38,623 bases of DNA, from NCBI GenBank assembly GCA_013361685.1, contig JABFXP010000192.1, forward strand, positions 1-38,623, written 5' to 3'. Every line of letters begins with the position of its first letter. Within the stretch, counting starts at the first letter, position 1. The stretch comes from Catenulispora sp. (GTDB taxonomy: Bacteria; Actinomycetota; Actinomycetes; Streptomycetales; Catenulisporaceae). This document shows positions 30,021-37,885 of the stretch, one piece after another. The notes below the pieces were generated by a model, which saw only the letters and a list, made by a program, of their open reading frames with translations, was not told the origin of the DNA and ran no database searches. The translations under genes and the position numbers were made by a program.

Positions 30021-30784
30021 TGGCCACCGCCCCCACCTGGCAGGCCGCCGTCGCCGGCCAGCCCCCACGAGCTGCCCACGTCGACCAACTCCTCGGCCCG
30101 CACGCCACGACCGTGCTGTACCTCGGCACCCAGACGGACGGACAGACCACCAGCGCCGCAGGTACAGTCTCCACCAACGGCACCTGGCTGGCGCAGCAGA
30201 TCACGACGGCTGCTGGGCAGACCGCGATCGGGTCGGTGTCACTGGCGCTGACGTCCACCACCACGACGGGGGCGTCCCTGGCGCCCACGACGGTCAGCCT
30301 GTATGCCAACGCGGGGGGCGCGCCGACGGGCGGACCGCTGATCTCCGTCACCTACACCGCCGAGTACGCCTACCAGGCCAGTAGTGGCGGCGTGTCCACC
30401 ACTCGCATCCGCATCCCGATGCCGGTCTCCGGACTGACGCCCAGTACTACGTACTGGCTCGTGGCCGCCGCGGCCGGGACCGCGGGCAACAACTACGTGT
30501 GGAACAAGTCCAACCAGGTCGCCGGAGCGTCGACCTCCCCGGATGGCGTCACGTGGACGGCGCAGGCTTACGGACTGGTGTACACGGTCAACGACCAGAC
30601 CGCGGCGGGCAACATCCGGACCACGTGGGCGGACGGCGGGGCCCGCTGGGCCATGTACACCTACAACGCTTCCGGGCTGGTCACCGGCTACTTCGAGTAC
30701 ACGGCAGGCCAGACCGCGGCCGGCTACGTGCAGTCGTCCCGGACGTTCACCTACAGCGGTAATGCGCTCGCTTCGATCGCCTGA
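30020..30784 (+). CDS. Tail fibre protein, fibre paralogue B (254 aa)
   Basis: The second member of the fibre family. Its N-terminus PTWQAAVAGQPPRAAHVDQL with LGPHAT aligns with the 27235 protein. The sandwich core follows the same path (TAIGSVSLALTSTTTTGASL, TVSLYANAGGAPTGGPLI, IPMPVSGLTPSTTYWLVAAA, then NNYVWNKSNQVAGASTSPDG, and TWTAQAYGLVYTVND), as does the C-terminal YTYNASGLVTGYFEYT. Identity to the first paralogue is moderate, showing long divergence or exchange. The start shares TGATG with the tailspike stop. The protein probably decorates the same tail tip with different sugar specificity. Confidence 0.75.
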   Translation: MATAPTWQAAVAGQPPRAAHVDQLLGPHATTVLYLGTQTDGQTTSAAGTVSTNGTWLAQQITTAAGQTAIGSVSLALTSTTTTGASLAPTTVSLYANAGGAPTGGPLISVTYTAEYAYQASSGGVSTTRIRIPMPVSGLTPSTTYWLVAAAAGTAGNNYVWNKSNQVAGASTSPDGVTWTAQAYGLVYTVNDQTAAGNIRTTWADGGARWAMYTYNASGLVTGYFEYTAGQTAAGYVQSSRTFTYSGNALASIA

Positions 30785-30795
30785 GGGGGAATCGT

Positions 30796-31275
30796 ATGGC
30801 CACCACCCTTGAGGTGATCAACGCGGCGCAGATTGCGGCGCTGCTTAACCCGCCGATGGTGAACCTGTCGGGTGCGCCGTCGGTCGCGTCGAGTGGGGCG
30901 ACGTACTTCGCGCTGCCCATGACGAGCCGCCTGTCGGGCAGCGGCAACATCACCTGGTCGTCGGGTACGAACCCGTCGAGGGTCACAGCGGTCGTGCCCG
31001 GCACCTACGCCGTAGTCGGAACTATCACCTGGCCGAGCACCCTGGGCACGAACAACGGGCGCGCCCAGATCCAGGTGAACGGCAGCAGCGTCACGAACAC
31101 CAAGTTCTCCACAGCTCAGGGCAGCAGCGGCAACATCGCCTCGTCGTGCTCCGGTCTGCAGGTGCTGAACGCGGGCGACTACCTGGAGATCTACGCCAAT
31201 CAGGCCAGCGGGGCGACCATCAGCCTGACATCGGTGACGCTCGGCGTGTGGTTGGTCAGCCTCGCCACCTCGTAG
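30796..31275 (+). CDS. C1q/TNF-like tail protein (159 aa)
   Basis: A small jelly-roll protein. The pattern PGTYAVVGTITWPSTLGTNN, RAQIQVNGSSVTNTKFSTA and LQVLNAGDYLEIYANQASG is typical of C1q-like trimeric heads (a strand, a loop, a Gly-Asp-Tyr-Leu strand, and a final SVTLGVWLVSLAT strand). The N-terminal 45 residues include a helix (TLEVINAAQIAALLN) that could trimerise or attach to a fibre. In phages such modules form fibre tips or decoration caps. It has an ATG 11 bases after the previous stop, with AGGGGG just ahead. It lies between fibre paralogues B and C. Confidence 0.7.
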   Translation: MATTLEVINAAQIAALLNPPMVNLSGAPSVASSGATYFALPMTSRLSGSGNITWSSGTNPSRVTAVVPGTYAVVGTITWPSTLGTNNGRAQIQVNGSSVTNTKFSTAQGSSGNIASSCSGLQVLNAGDYLEIYANQASGATISLTSVTLGVWLVSLATS

Positions 31276-31302
31276 CCCGGCCACCGACCACCTGGAGCGC
31301 TG

Positions 31303-33606
31303 ATGCCGACCACACCGGCCTGGGAGGCCGCCCGGAACGGGTTCCCCGGGGACCTCGACGCCGTCAACCACGCCACGCAGATCAACCAGCATCTCGGCAC
31401 CCACGCCATCGACTGCGTGTATGCGGGTAACGCCATCGTCACGCCCTACGGAGGCGGCTTCCTTTGGTCGGCGAGTGCCACGCTCAACGACCACAGCCAG
31501 CCGTTCACGATGCCCGCTGGGCACACCGCGATCGGCAGGATCACCGTGCCGATCCTCGCAACCGGCGGGGCCGCTGATCTCGTCGTCAGCCTGTGCCCGG
31601 ACGACGGCTCCGGAAACCCCGTGATCACAAGCCCCCTCGCCACCACTACCATCCCGGCGGACTGGTTCCTCAACCTGTCGACTGTCACCGGGGTCGTCGG
31701 CGCAGGGGAAGATACGACGGCAGCCCCGCTGGCTGCACCCTCCTTCAACAGCACGGCCCTCACCAACACTGTCACCAAGAACTGGAACGTGCCCGCAGTG
31801 GGGCCAAACGGGGCGGGCGCGTACTCAGCTCCCGTCACCTCCGGCAACTACGCCGTCTTCCTCGGCGGCTACGACGCGACGAACGCCACGGCCGAGTCTG
31901 CTGTGGCCACCGTGCAGTACCTGGGGAATCAGAACCTCAGCGGGCCCACACTGCAGCCCTCACTGCCTCAGGCCCTCTACTTCGCGGCAGCGGCGGCAAC
32001 TTCGGGAGCCATCGTCGTCGCGGGCGGCCAGCCCACAACGACCACCACCACCGCGAACGTCTGGGTGGCGAGCTGGAACAACCAGACCGGCCAGGTGGGC
32101 GCCTGGAGCAAGCAGACCTCACTGCCCGTATCGGTCGGCCAGAACACGATGGCCGCCTACGGTGACACCGTCTACATGATCGGCGGCATCAGCGGTAGTA
32201 CCGTCAATCCCAACGTGTACACGGCGACCGTGTCGAACGGGCAGATCGGATCATGGACCGTGGGGCCTCCTCTCCCGGGGCCGCCCCTCTTCGCTCAGTG
32301 TGCCGCCGTGGTCGGCAACTGGCTCATCGTCGCCGGGGGCCAGGATCAGCCGGGCAACGTCTACGCGACGACCTACTACTCGGCGATCAACGCGGACGGC
32401 ATGCTGAGCGGATGGAGGATCGGCCCCAATCTGCCAGTGCCCGTGTACCAGGGCTCCCCGCAGTGGGATGTCACCGTCACCGACACCGCCATGATCATCG
32501 TAGGGGGCGTCACCGCTGGCGCCACCGACACGTCGGCCCTCCAAATCCTGGAGACCTCCGCGGCTGGCGTAGGCGCGTGGCAGCAGCAGAACTACCTGAA
32601 CACACCGGCCTACACGCAGGTTCTGGCCTTTCCGGAATCAGACGCGACCTGGACGGTGATCGTCCCGTCCAACTCGCAGTTCTTCCCCGCCTCCGCGTAC
32701 AAGATGCCATTGGCGTCCGTGCCCCTTCCCGTAAGCGGCCTCACCGCGGGGGCCAAGTACCACGTGTACCTGCACCAGGTGGGCGGCGACAGCAGCAACT
32801 TCCTGCAGTTCGGCCTTGAGGGGAGCGCCCTGCCCGACGGCTTCCTGTTTCGGCCCGTGTACACCACTGGCGCCTGGTCGACGGACGCGCCAACCGCGGC
32901 GGTCATGGCCGTCTTCGACCAGACAGCCACGGGACCGCTCCTGCATATATGGGAGGACCCGTCCAGCATCGGGACGGCGCCCCGGGCCACCACGATGGTG
33001 TACGACGGGGGCGGCAAGCTTCTCGGCCTATGTGAAGCCACCGCCATGTCCAACGAGGCCCTCAACTCGAACCCGACGTTCACCAGCGGCGTCAGTCCGT
33101 GGACCGCGACCAACGGCGCGATCACTCAGTCCAACGCCCAGACCCACGGCGGCCTGCCCTTCTCCGGCCTCCTCACCCCGGCCGGCGGCTCCGCCCAGGC
33201 GTATGCCTCCTCGGAACTCCTCTCCCTTGAGACGAGCAACCCGGCACCCGGCACGCCGCACTGGCTCACCCCCGCCGGCTGGTTCTACTCACCGACTGGC
33301 TGGGCCAGCTTCTCACTGTCCGTGAACTGGTTCGACGCAGGGCGAAACTACCTGAGCACTAGCAGCAACACCGTGACCCTCCCCGCAGCCACCTGGACGA
33401 ACATCTCCAACGCCTTCCAGGCGCCCACCACCGCCGCCTACGCATCGCTCGTCCCCACCGAGAGCGGCAGCCCGGCGGCCAGCAACCTGCTCTACCTTTC
33501 AAACGTCACGCTCACCTACGCGCCGGGCGTCGTCCGCCCGCTGTCCAGCGTGACCGCCGTCGACTACAACGCGGCAAGCCAGCCTGTCGGCACCACGCAA
33601 CTCTGA
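31303..33606 (+). CDS. Large fibre protein, paralogue C with nested kelch-like propeller and CBM-like domain (767 aa)
   Basis: The third and largest fibre family member. It shares the N-terminal PAWEAARNGFPGDLDAVNHA with LGTHAI and the first sandwich strands (HTAIGRITVPIL, LVVSLCPDDGSG). From about residue 178 to 436 the sandwich is interrupted by five kelch-like units (FLGGY, VVAGGQ, MIGGI, VAGGQ, IVGGV; each with a G-x-W and an LP turn). The sandwich then resumes (LPVSGLTAGAKYHVYLHQVG) and is followed by a CBM-like domain (NPTFTSGVSPWTATNGAITQ) at about 590-750 and the shared TAVDYNAASQPVG. The fold argues for sugar or host-surface binding. The ATG at 31303 is in context after CTGGAG. Nothing suggests a frameshift. 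Confidence 0.85.
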   Translation: MPTTPAWEAARNGFPGDLDAVNHATQINQHLGTHAIDCVYAGNAIVTPYGGGFLWSASATLNDHSQPFTMPAGHTAIGRITVPILATGGAADLVVSLCPDDGSGNPVITSPLATTTIPADWFLNLSTVTGVVGAGEDTTAAPLAAPSFNSTALTNTVTKNWNVPAVGPNGAGAYSAPVTSGNYAVFLGGYDATNATAESAVATVQYLGNQNLSGPTLQPSLPQALYFAAAAATSGAIVVAGGQPTTTTTTANVWVASWNNQTGQVGAWSKQTSLPVSVGQNTMAAYGDTVYMIGGISGSTVNPNVYTATVSNGQIGSWTVGPPLPGPPLFAQCAAVVGNWLIVAGGQDQPGNVYATTYYSAINADGMLSGWRIGPNLPVPVYQGSPQWDVTVTDTAMIIVGGVTAGATDTSALQILETSAAGVGAWQQQNYLNTPAYTQVLAFPESDATWTVIVPSNSQFFPASAYKMPLASVPLPVSGLTAGAKYHVYLHQVGGDSSNFLQFGLEGSALPDGFLFRPVYTTGAWSTDAPTAAVMAVFDQTATGPLLHIWEDPSSIGTAPRATTMVYDGGGKLLGLCEATAMSNEALNSNPTFTSGVSPWTATNGAITQSNAQTHGGLPFSGLLTPAGGSAQAYASSELLSLETSNPAPGTPHWLTPAGWFYSPTGWASFSLSVNWFDAGRNYLSTSSNTVTLPAATWTNISNAFQAPTTAAYASLVPTESGSPAASNLLYLSNVTLTYAPGVVRPLSSVTAVDYNAASQPVGTTQL

Positions 33607-33643
33607 CACCCAGGCGCCTGCGGCCCTTCTCTCGGGAGGTCCC

Positions 33644-33883
33644 ATGCGTCTCGTCGTCCGTGCCGCCTGGGCGTTCGCCGCGCTCGGCCTTGTCGCCTTG
33701 TCGTACTACCTGGTGGCGTACCGGTGGACGGATGTCGCGGGCAACCTCGAAGCGCAGGTCGTCATCGTGACACCCGCGTTCGCAGTGCACCACGTCCTGA
33801 TCCGCCGCCACACGGCTCGCCTGCACGAGCAGACCCAGCAGGCCATCGCTGATGCGACCGCATCACCGCCCGCAGACCAGTGA
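33644..33883 (+). CDS. Small membrane protein, holin candidate (79 aa)
   Basis: A small protein with two probable TM segments, RAAWAFAALGLVALSYYLVAY (about 6-26) and AQVVIVTPAFAVHHVLI (about 37-53). A short loop RWTDVAGNLE lies between, and a charged tail RRHTARLHEQTQQAIADATA follows. Size, two membrane segments and a hydrophilic C-terminus fit a holin, and it is the first gene of the lysis region. Holins let lysis enzymes cross the membrane. The ATG has GGGAGG at 33634-33639. Another candidate in the same region, the 35936 gene, has one TM, so the pair may work together. Confidence 0.5.
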   Translation: MRLVVRAAWAFAALGLVALSYYLVAYRWTDVAGNLEAQVVIVTPAFAVHHVLIRRHTARLHEQTQQAIADATASPPADQ

Positions 33884-33892
33884 CCCACCCCG

Positions 33893-33912
33893 CCCCGCCA
33901 CTGTGCGGGGCT
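33893..33912 (+). terminator. Short hairpin between membrane protein and PLD-like gene
   Basis: CCCCGC (33893-33898) pairs with GCGGGG (33905-33910) around CACTGT, followed by CTT. It is only six base pairs, so the termination strength is uncertain. Confidence 0.45.
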
Positions 33913-33933
33913 TCGTCATGAACGGAGGCGGGC

Positions 33934-34476
33934 ATGGCGCTCGCTGACCTCGCACTCCTCGACCACTATGCCGCGGCCCCGTTCCCGCCGGGCTACGCGG
34001 CCGACAGGCGCACCTTCTACTCCCCGGTCGACGACGTCCACCAGGTGCTGCTCGACCTCGTCCGGTCGGCGACTACGTCGCTGGTCGTCGCCATGTACGG
34101 CTTCGACGATGGCGAGGTCGCGGCAGCACTCCACGAGAAGCTCGACGACCAGCACTGCTACGTGCAGTTGACTCTGGACTCCAGCCAGGCCGGCGGGGTG
34201 CACGAGCGGGCGCTGCTGGCCAAGGATCCGTTCCCCGCGAACTCGGTGGCTGTTGGCCGCAGCGAACACGGGGCGATCATGCACATGAAGGTGCTGATTG
34301 TGGACGGCGTTGACGTCGTGGACGGAAGCACCAACTGGTCCACTTCGGGCGAGACCCTCCAGGACAACCAGCTCACTGTGACGCGCGATCCGCTGCAGGC
34401 AGCCCGCGCTCGGGCTCGCGTGGACGCGATCCACCACCACATGCTGGTCAGCGCGGCACGGAAGGCGGTGGCGTGA
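33934..34476 (+). CDS. Phospholipase D-superfamily protein, single HKD motif (180 aa)
   Basis: An enzyme of the PLD superfamily. The full catalytic motif H117-x-K119-x4-D124-x6-GSTN is intact ([20 protein letters not shown]). It is preceded by [20 protein letters not shown], the typical beta-alpha start, and ends in a helix. The single-motif length (about 180) resembles Nuc-type endonucleases, which dimerise to build the active site, but phospholipid cleavage is also possible. It sits in the lysis region, four bases overlapping the endolysin start, after a GGAGG. It could degrade host DNA, RNA or membrane lipid at lysis. Confidence 0.8.
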   Translation: MALADLALLDHYAAAPFPPGYAADRRTFYSPVDDVHQVLLDLVRSATTSLVVAMYGFDDGEVAAALHEKLDDQHCYVQLTLDSSQAGGVHERALLAKDPFPANSVAVGRSEHGAIMHMKVLIVDGVDVVDGSTNWSTSGETLQDNQLTVTRDPLQAARARARVDAIHHHMLVSAARKAVA

Positions 34477-35390
34477 TGGGTATCTACGGTCAGGATTGGG
34501 CGTCGTACCAGTCGACGACCCCGGACACGTCGGGGCTCGGCTTCGCCTTCGTGAAGGTCACCGAGGGGCTGGGGTACGTCAACCCGCATTGGGCGGGTCA
34601 GCGGGATCATGCGAAGGCGAACGGTCTGGTGTGGGGCGCGTACCACTACCCGCACATGGGCAACTCGGTGCAGGCCGAGGCGAACTACTTCCTCAGCCAG
34701 GTGGCGTGGCAGCCCGGCGATCTGGCGTGCCTGGACTGGGAGGGCTACGACGCCGCGGACAAGGGCGTCCCCAAGTCCCAGCAGGCCGCGTACAAGGACG
34801 CGTGGCTGCGGTACGTGCAGGGGAAGCTGCCGCACAACCGGGTCGGCATGTACTGCAACACCGACTACTGGCGGAACGTCGACACCACCTCGTTCTTCGG
34901 GGACTTCCTGTGGATCGCGACCGCCGACGCGCCTGCTGGGCAGCCCGGTATCACGGCCCAGTGGATGTTCCACCAGTACAGCTCGGCGGGCGGACTCGAC
35001 CGCGACTACTGCCCTCTCTCGCTCGCGGACCTTCGGACGTGGGCGCTCATCCAGACACCCCAGGAGATCGACATGACCCCCGCCGAGTCCAAGATGCTCA
35101 CCGAACTCCACGCGGCCCTCGTGCCGTACAAGGGCTGGGACTACAGCCACGGTGACCAGCCTGACGTCCACCAGACCCTGACGACGGCCGCCGCACAGGC
35201 AACCACTGCGGCAACGCAGGCGACCGCCGCCAACAACAACACGAAGGCGCTCGCGGCGAAGGCCGGCACAGCGACGCTCACGGACGCGCAGGTCGCCCAG
35301 GTCGCTGACCGGCTCGCCGCCAACCCGACCTTCGTCCAGGCGCTCTCCACGGCGATCGGCAAGGACATCGCCGCCCGCATGCAGAGCTGA
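34473..35390 (+). CDS. lys: Endolysin, GH25 lysozyme (305 aa)
   Basis: A cell-wall lysozyme. The N-terminal [11 protein letters not shown] gives candidate catalytic Asp8. [20 protein letters not shown] and [11 protein letters not shown] follow, then [10 protein letters not shown] with Asp88 and Glu90, the family's catalytic DWE. Residues ~1-205 are the GH25 barrel. The remainder ([20 protein letters not shown] ... [18 protein letters not shown] ... [17 protein letters not shown]) is a linker and helical region common in actinophage endolysins instead of a recognisable wall-binding domain. No signal peptide is present, so export depends on a holin. Start GTG 34473 or ATG 34476; both follow GGAAGG. 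Confidence 0.9.
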   Translation: MMGIYGQDWASYQSTTPDTSGLGFAFVKVTEGLGYVNPHWAGQRDHAKANGLVWGAYHYPHMGNSVQAEANYFLSQVAWQPGDLACLDWEGYDAADKGVPKSQQAAYKDAWLRYVQGKLPHNRVGMYCNTDYWRNVDTTSFFGDFLWIATADAPAGQPGITAQWMFHQYSSAGGLDRDYCPLSLADLRTWALIQTPQEIDMTPAESKMLTELHAALVPYKGWDYSHGDQPDVHQTLTTAAAQATTAATQATAANNNTKALAAKAGTATLTDAQVAQVADRLAANPTFVQALSTAIGKDIAARMQS

Positions 35391-35401
35391 GGCGGCCCGG
35401 C

Positions 35402-35905
35402 ATGACGGACACCCAGCCCCTCCCCGGCGACTTCGGGCTGTGCCGCATCACCGGCCCCGTCGGCGTGCTGATCCGGCTCGGGCAGTTCCTGGCCGGCGGC
35501 GGGGACGCCGACTACGAGCACGCCTTCGTGTACGTGGGTGATGGGCGGATCGTGGAGGCGCAGCCTGGGGGCGCCCGGGAGACGGAGATGTCCGAGTATG
35601 CGGACCGGCCGATCCTGTGGTCGACGGGGAAGGTCTTGCTGACCAATGCCCGGCGGCAGGCGGTTGTGGCCGCGGCCCGCAGCCTGATCGGCACCCCGTA
35701 TTCGGCCGTCGACTATCTGGCGATCGCCGCGCACCGGCTGCACCTGCCCCTGCCGGGCCTGCGCCGGTACGTGGCGAGTTCGGGGCACATGATCTGCTCT
35801 CAACTGGTCGATGCCGCATACCAGCGCGCGGGGGTTCAGCTCTATGCCGACGGCCGGTGGGACGGCTACGTGACGCCCGCCTCGTTGGCTGCCCTCGTCC
35901 GCTGA
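35402..35905 (+). CDS. Permuted NlpC/P60-like (YiiX/DUF830-type) protein (167 aa)
   Basis: A papain-like enzyme in circularly permuted order. EHAFVYVGDGRIVEAQPGG gives the candidate His40 with Val/Gly strands. SLIGTPYSAVDYLAIAA is the typical central helix. SSGHMICSQLVDAAYQRAG gives the candidate nucleophile Cys132. The early CRITGPVGVLIRLGQFLAGG fits the N-terminal strand and loop of this family. Members cleave peptidoglycan peptides or acyl bonds, so here it could act with the GH25 enzyme as a second lysis activity. The ATG is 11 bases after the endolysin stop, in the same operon. Confidence 0.75.
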   Translation: MTDTQPLPGDFGLCRITGPVGVLIRLGQFLAGGGDADYEHAFVYVGDGRIVEAQPGGARETEMSEYADRPILWSTGKVLLTNARRQAVVAAARSLIGTPYSAVDYLAIAAHRLHLPLPGLRRYVASSGHMICSQLVDAAYQRAGVQLYADGRWDGYVTPASLAALVR

Positions 35906-35935
35906 CAGCATCACTGCACGATATGAGGGGTGACG

Positions 35936-36277
35936 GTGGCTGATGACGTCTCCGCTGGAGAACTCGACCGTCGCCTGGAGGCGCACGAACGCCGCACTGA
36001 CCGGATCCACGCGGAGACGGACAAGCGGATCACGGATCTCGCGAAGGACACGGTCCCGCTGGCCCTGTATCAGCAGGGCGAGCGGGACAGGGACCGGGAG
36101 ATCCAGCGCCTCGACAACGAGCACGAGCAGGACGTGAAGCGGCTCCGTGACGAGATCAAGGAACTCCGGGACCGCCCGCAGATGACATGGGCCCGCTGGC
36201 TGGGGGTCCTCACGGTGGCGGCCGCGTTCCTGGCGCTGGCCGTGCAGGCTTACGGAACACTACGGGGGGCAAAGTGA
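35936..36277 (+). CDS. XhlA-like coiled-coil membrane protein (113 aa)
   Basis: Lysis accessory protein. A charged coiled coil (about residues 5-75: [20 protein letters not shown], then [33 protein letters not shown]) is followed by one C-terminal TM segment [20 protein letters not shown] (about 86-105) and a short RGAK tail. This layout is that of XhlA-type lysis proteins, which sit in the membrane with a cytoplasmic coil. The start GTG at 35936 has GAGGGG at good spacing; GTG 35930 is in frame but would sit on that site. It overlaps the next gene by four bases (GTGA). Confidence 0.7.
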   Translation: MADDVSAGELDRRLEAHERRTDRIHAETDKRITDLAKDTVPLALYQQGERDRDREIQRLDNEHEQDVKRLRDEIKELRDRPQMTWARWLGVLTVAAAFLALAVQAYGTLRGAK

Positions 36278-37029
36278 CGGAACCGAAACCGCGGGGCCCC
36301 CGCTGGTCGGGGGTTGTTCCGGCCGCGGTGTGGGCACTGGCGCTGCTGGTCGCCGGGTGGCTGGCACTGGTCCTGCACTCGGTGGAGGCGTCGAATCACC
36401 GCTTGGCGAACGGCCAGTCGGCCCAGGCCACGGTCATCAGGCAACTCTCCACGGGCCTGGACACGACACGGCGCCAGCTCCAGGCGCACGGTGTGACTCC
36501 GTCCGCCCCGCCGGCGCAGTCCATCGTCCGCGGCGTGCCCGGCGTGCCGGGCCTTCCGGGAGCGACGGGAGCGCAGGGTGTTCCCGGGCCGGCGGGGAGC
36601 CCTGGACCGACTGGACCACCGGGGCCGGCGGGCGCGACGGGACGGGCGGGTAGTCCGGGGCCCGTGTCGACCGTGCCGGGTCCCGCCGGTTCGCCCGGTC
36701 CGGCCGGGAGCCAAGGGAATCCCGGAGCGGCCGGCGCCCAGGGCCCGGCTGGACCGGCGGGACCTGCCGGCCCGGCCGGGAAGGACGGCAGCAACGGCGC
36801 CCCGGGCCAGCCGCCGGCGGGTTGGACGTACACGTGGACGGACGCGACGGGTGTGACGCATCACGTGACGTGTACGCGGACTGCGGACTCGCCGGACAGC
36901 GCACCCGAGTATTCCTGCGCGGACGACTCCAGCCCTACCCCGTCGCCGTCGGCCTCTTCGTCTCCGGCGTCCCGGGGCCTCCTCGGTCTCGGCATGCTCG
37001 CCACCAGCGCCGCGTACCGGCGCCTGTGA
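36274..37029 (+). CDS. Membrane-anchored collagen-like protein (251 aa)
   Basis: A membrane protein with a collagen shaft. One TM segment ([21 protein letters not shown], about residues 14-35) is followed by a helix, then Gly-X-Y repeats at about 87-179 with one interruption (VSTV at 131-134). After that comes a small Cys-bearing domain (Cys200, Cys215) with [11 protein letters not shown], and a Ser/Pro-rich stretch ending in a weakly hydrophobic [14 protein letters not shown]. The GTG overlaps the XhlA-like stop (GTGA) and follows GGGGGG at 36264. This is the last rightward gene before the terminator. The role may be as a spacer across the cell wall during lysis, or as a surface factor. Confidence 0.75.
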   Translation: MTEPKPRGPRWSGVVPAAVWALALLVAGWLALVLHSVEASNHRLANGQSAQATVIRQLSTGLDTTRRQLQAHGVTPSAPPAQSIVRGVPGVPGLPGATGAQGVPGPAGSPGPTGPPGPAGATGRAGSPGPVSTVPGPAGSPGPAGSQGNPGAAGAQGPAGPAGPAGPAGKDGSNGAPGQPPAGWTYTWTDATGVTHHVTCTRTADSPDSAPEYSCADDSSPTPSPSASSSPASRGLLGLGMLATSAAYRRL

Positions 37030-37044
37030 CCCGCCACGACACGA

Positions 37045-37076
37045 ACGGCCCCCACCTTCGGGTGGGGGCCGTCTTT
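37045..37076. terminator. Strong bidirectional terminator between convergent operons
   Basis: ACGGCCCCCACC (37045-37056) and GGTGGGGGCCGT (37061-37072) pair over twelve bases across a TTCG tetraloop, then CTTTG. It lies between the last rightward stop (37029) and the first leftward stop (37094), and can act in both directions. Confidence 0.85.
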
Positions 37077-37093
37077 GCTGTGCTCGGGGGTGG

Positions 37094-37348
37094 TCAGGCT
37101 TCCCCGCCGTGATGGGAGCAGGTCCCGCGACCGATGGAGTGGGATACCCAGCCGTCCCGACACAGGGTGCCACCCCAGGTGTGCGCGGGGTCGAGGGTCG
37201 GCACCGGCGGGGCGCTGTACGGAATCGGCTGAGGAGTGCTATCGGGGCCAGCGGGGTTGGCCCAGAAGATGGCGAGGAGTACCGCGGCGACGCCTGCTAT
37301 GACGGCGTAGCCGATTGCGGCGTCTTTCCAGTTGACCTTGATGTTCAC
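37094..37348 (-). CDS. Membrane-anchored DUF3761-like protein (84 aa)
   Basis: A small leftward protein. An N-terminal TM segment (AAIGYAVIAGVAAVLLAIFW, about residues 9-28) is followed by a Pro-rich linker (TPQPIPYSAPPVPTLDP) and a C-terminal LCRDGWVSHSIGRGTCSHHG block, which is the DUF3761 pattern (Cys, Gly, then CSHHGG). The outside domain is probably stabilised by the two cysteines. The start is set at the GTG at 37348 because AAGGGGGGAT lies directly upstream in the leftward direction; a longer ATG version lacks a site. It is the last gene of the leftward cluster, facing the terminator. Function unknown. Confidence 0.7.
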   Translation of the reverse strand: MNIKVNWKDAAIGYAVIAGVAAVLLAIFWANPAGPDSTPQPIPYSAPPVPTLDPAHTWGGTLCRDGWVSHSIGRGTCSHHGGEA

Positions 37349-37385
37349 TATCCCCCCTTCCGCTGCCGTCATCCTGCCGCGCCTC

Positions 37386-37418
37386 GGGCCGTGTTGTCGG
37401 GTGTCGGCGGCACGGCCC
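37386..37418 (-). terminator. Hairpin after leftward 37433 gene
   Basis: GGGCCGTG (37386-37393) pairs with CACGGCCC (37411-37418) around a 17-base loop, just beyond the stop of the leftward gene at 37433. It is a plausible terminator or processing hairpin. Confidence 0.45.
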
Positions 37419-37432
37419 TGGGGGTGCGGCGG

Positions 37433-37780
37433 TCAGGCGGTGGCGTTGACCCAGGTGACCAGTCGCTCCCGGTGCCGGGCTTTGGCGTCGGCGAGCTTGG
37501 CGTCCGTGTCCGGCAGGAAGCTGTCGAGGCTATCCTCGGCCCAGCCGACCGGGGCGCCGTTGGCCTCTTCGCGTGCGGCGTCGTCGGCCTTGATGAGGTC
37601 GGTCTGCTCCTGGTGGAGCGCGGCGAGCGCGGGGTCGCGTCGCTCGATGTCGCGGACGAGTTCGCGGTCGATGCTGGCGAGGTCGGCCGCTGTTGGGTGC
37701 TCCGCTTGGAAGGTCTTGCGGATGAAGGCCCTTAAGCCGTCGTCGGTGTAGGACTCCCAGCCGGTGGGGTTGGCGGGCAT
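37433..37780 (-). CDS. Helical hypothetical protein (115 aa)
   Basis: Function unknown. The ATG at 37780 (reading MPANPTGWESYTDDGLRAF) is chosen over a longer upstream reading because AGGAG lies just before it. The product is helical and strongly charged (PTAADLASIDRELVRDIERR, LAALHQEQTDLIKADDAARE, DTDAKLADAKARHRERLV). No membrane or Cys motif is present. The gene is one of several short leftward genes, each with its own ribosome binding site, separated from neighbours by about 100 bases. It may be an early or host-takeover gene by location. Confidence 0.6.
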   Translation of the reverse strand: MPANPTGWESYTDDGLRAFIRKTFQAEHPTAADLASIDRELVRDIERRDPALAALHQEQTDLIKADDAAREEANGAPVGWAEDSLDSFLPDTDAKLADAKARHRERLVTWVNATA

Positions 37781-37847
37781 GGTCGGCTCCTGTCGTCTGT
37801 GGTGGTTCTGGTCTACCGGGTGGGTCTGACAGTCGGTCGCGGCGGGG

Positions 37848-37879
37848 GCCCGGGTGCGCGGTGGGGACGGCACCCGGGC
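37848..37879 (-). terminator. Hairpin after leftward 37886 gene
   Basis: GCCCGGGTGC (37848-37857) pairs perfectly with GCACCCGGGC (37870-37879) around a 12-base loop, six bases beyond the stop of the 37886 gene in the leftward direction. It is a likely terminator. Confidence 0.6.
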
Positions 37880-37885
37880 AGGTGG

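Noticed and set aside
37394-37416. Third TTGTCGGGT-N8 site on the + strand
   Set aside because: The -10 would be CACGGC (no final T), it overlaps a hairpin, and no rightward gene follows.
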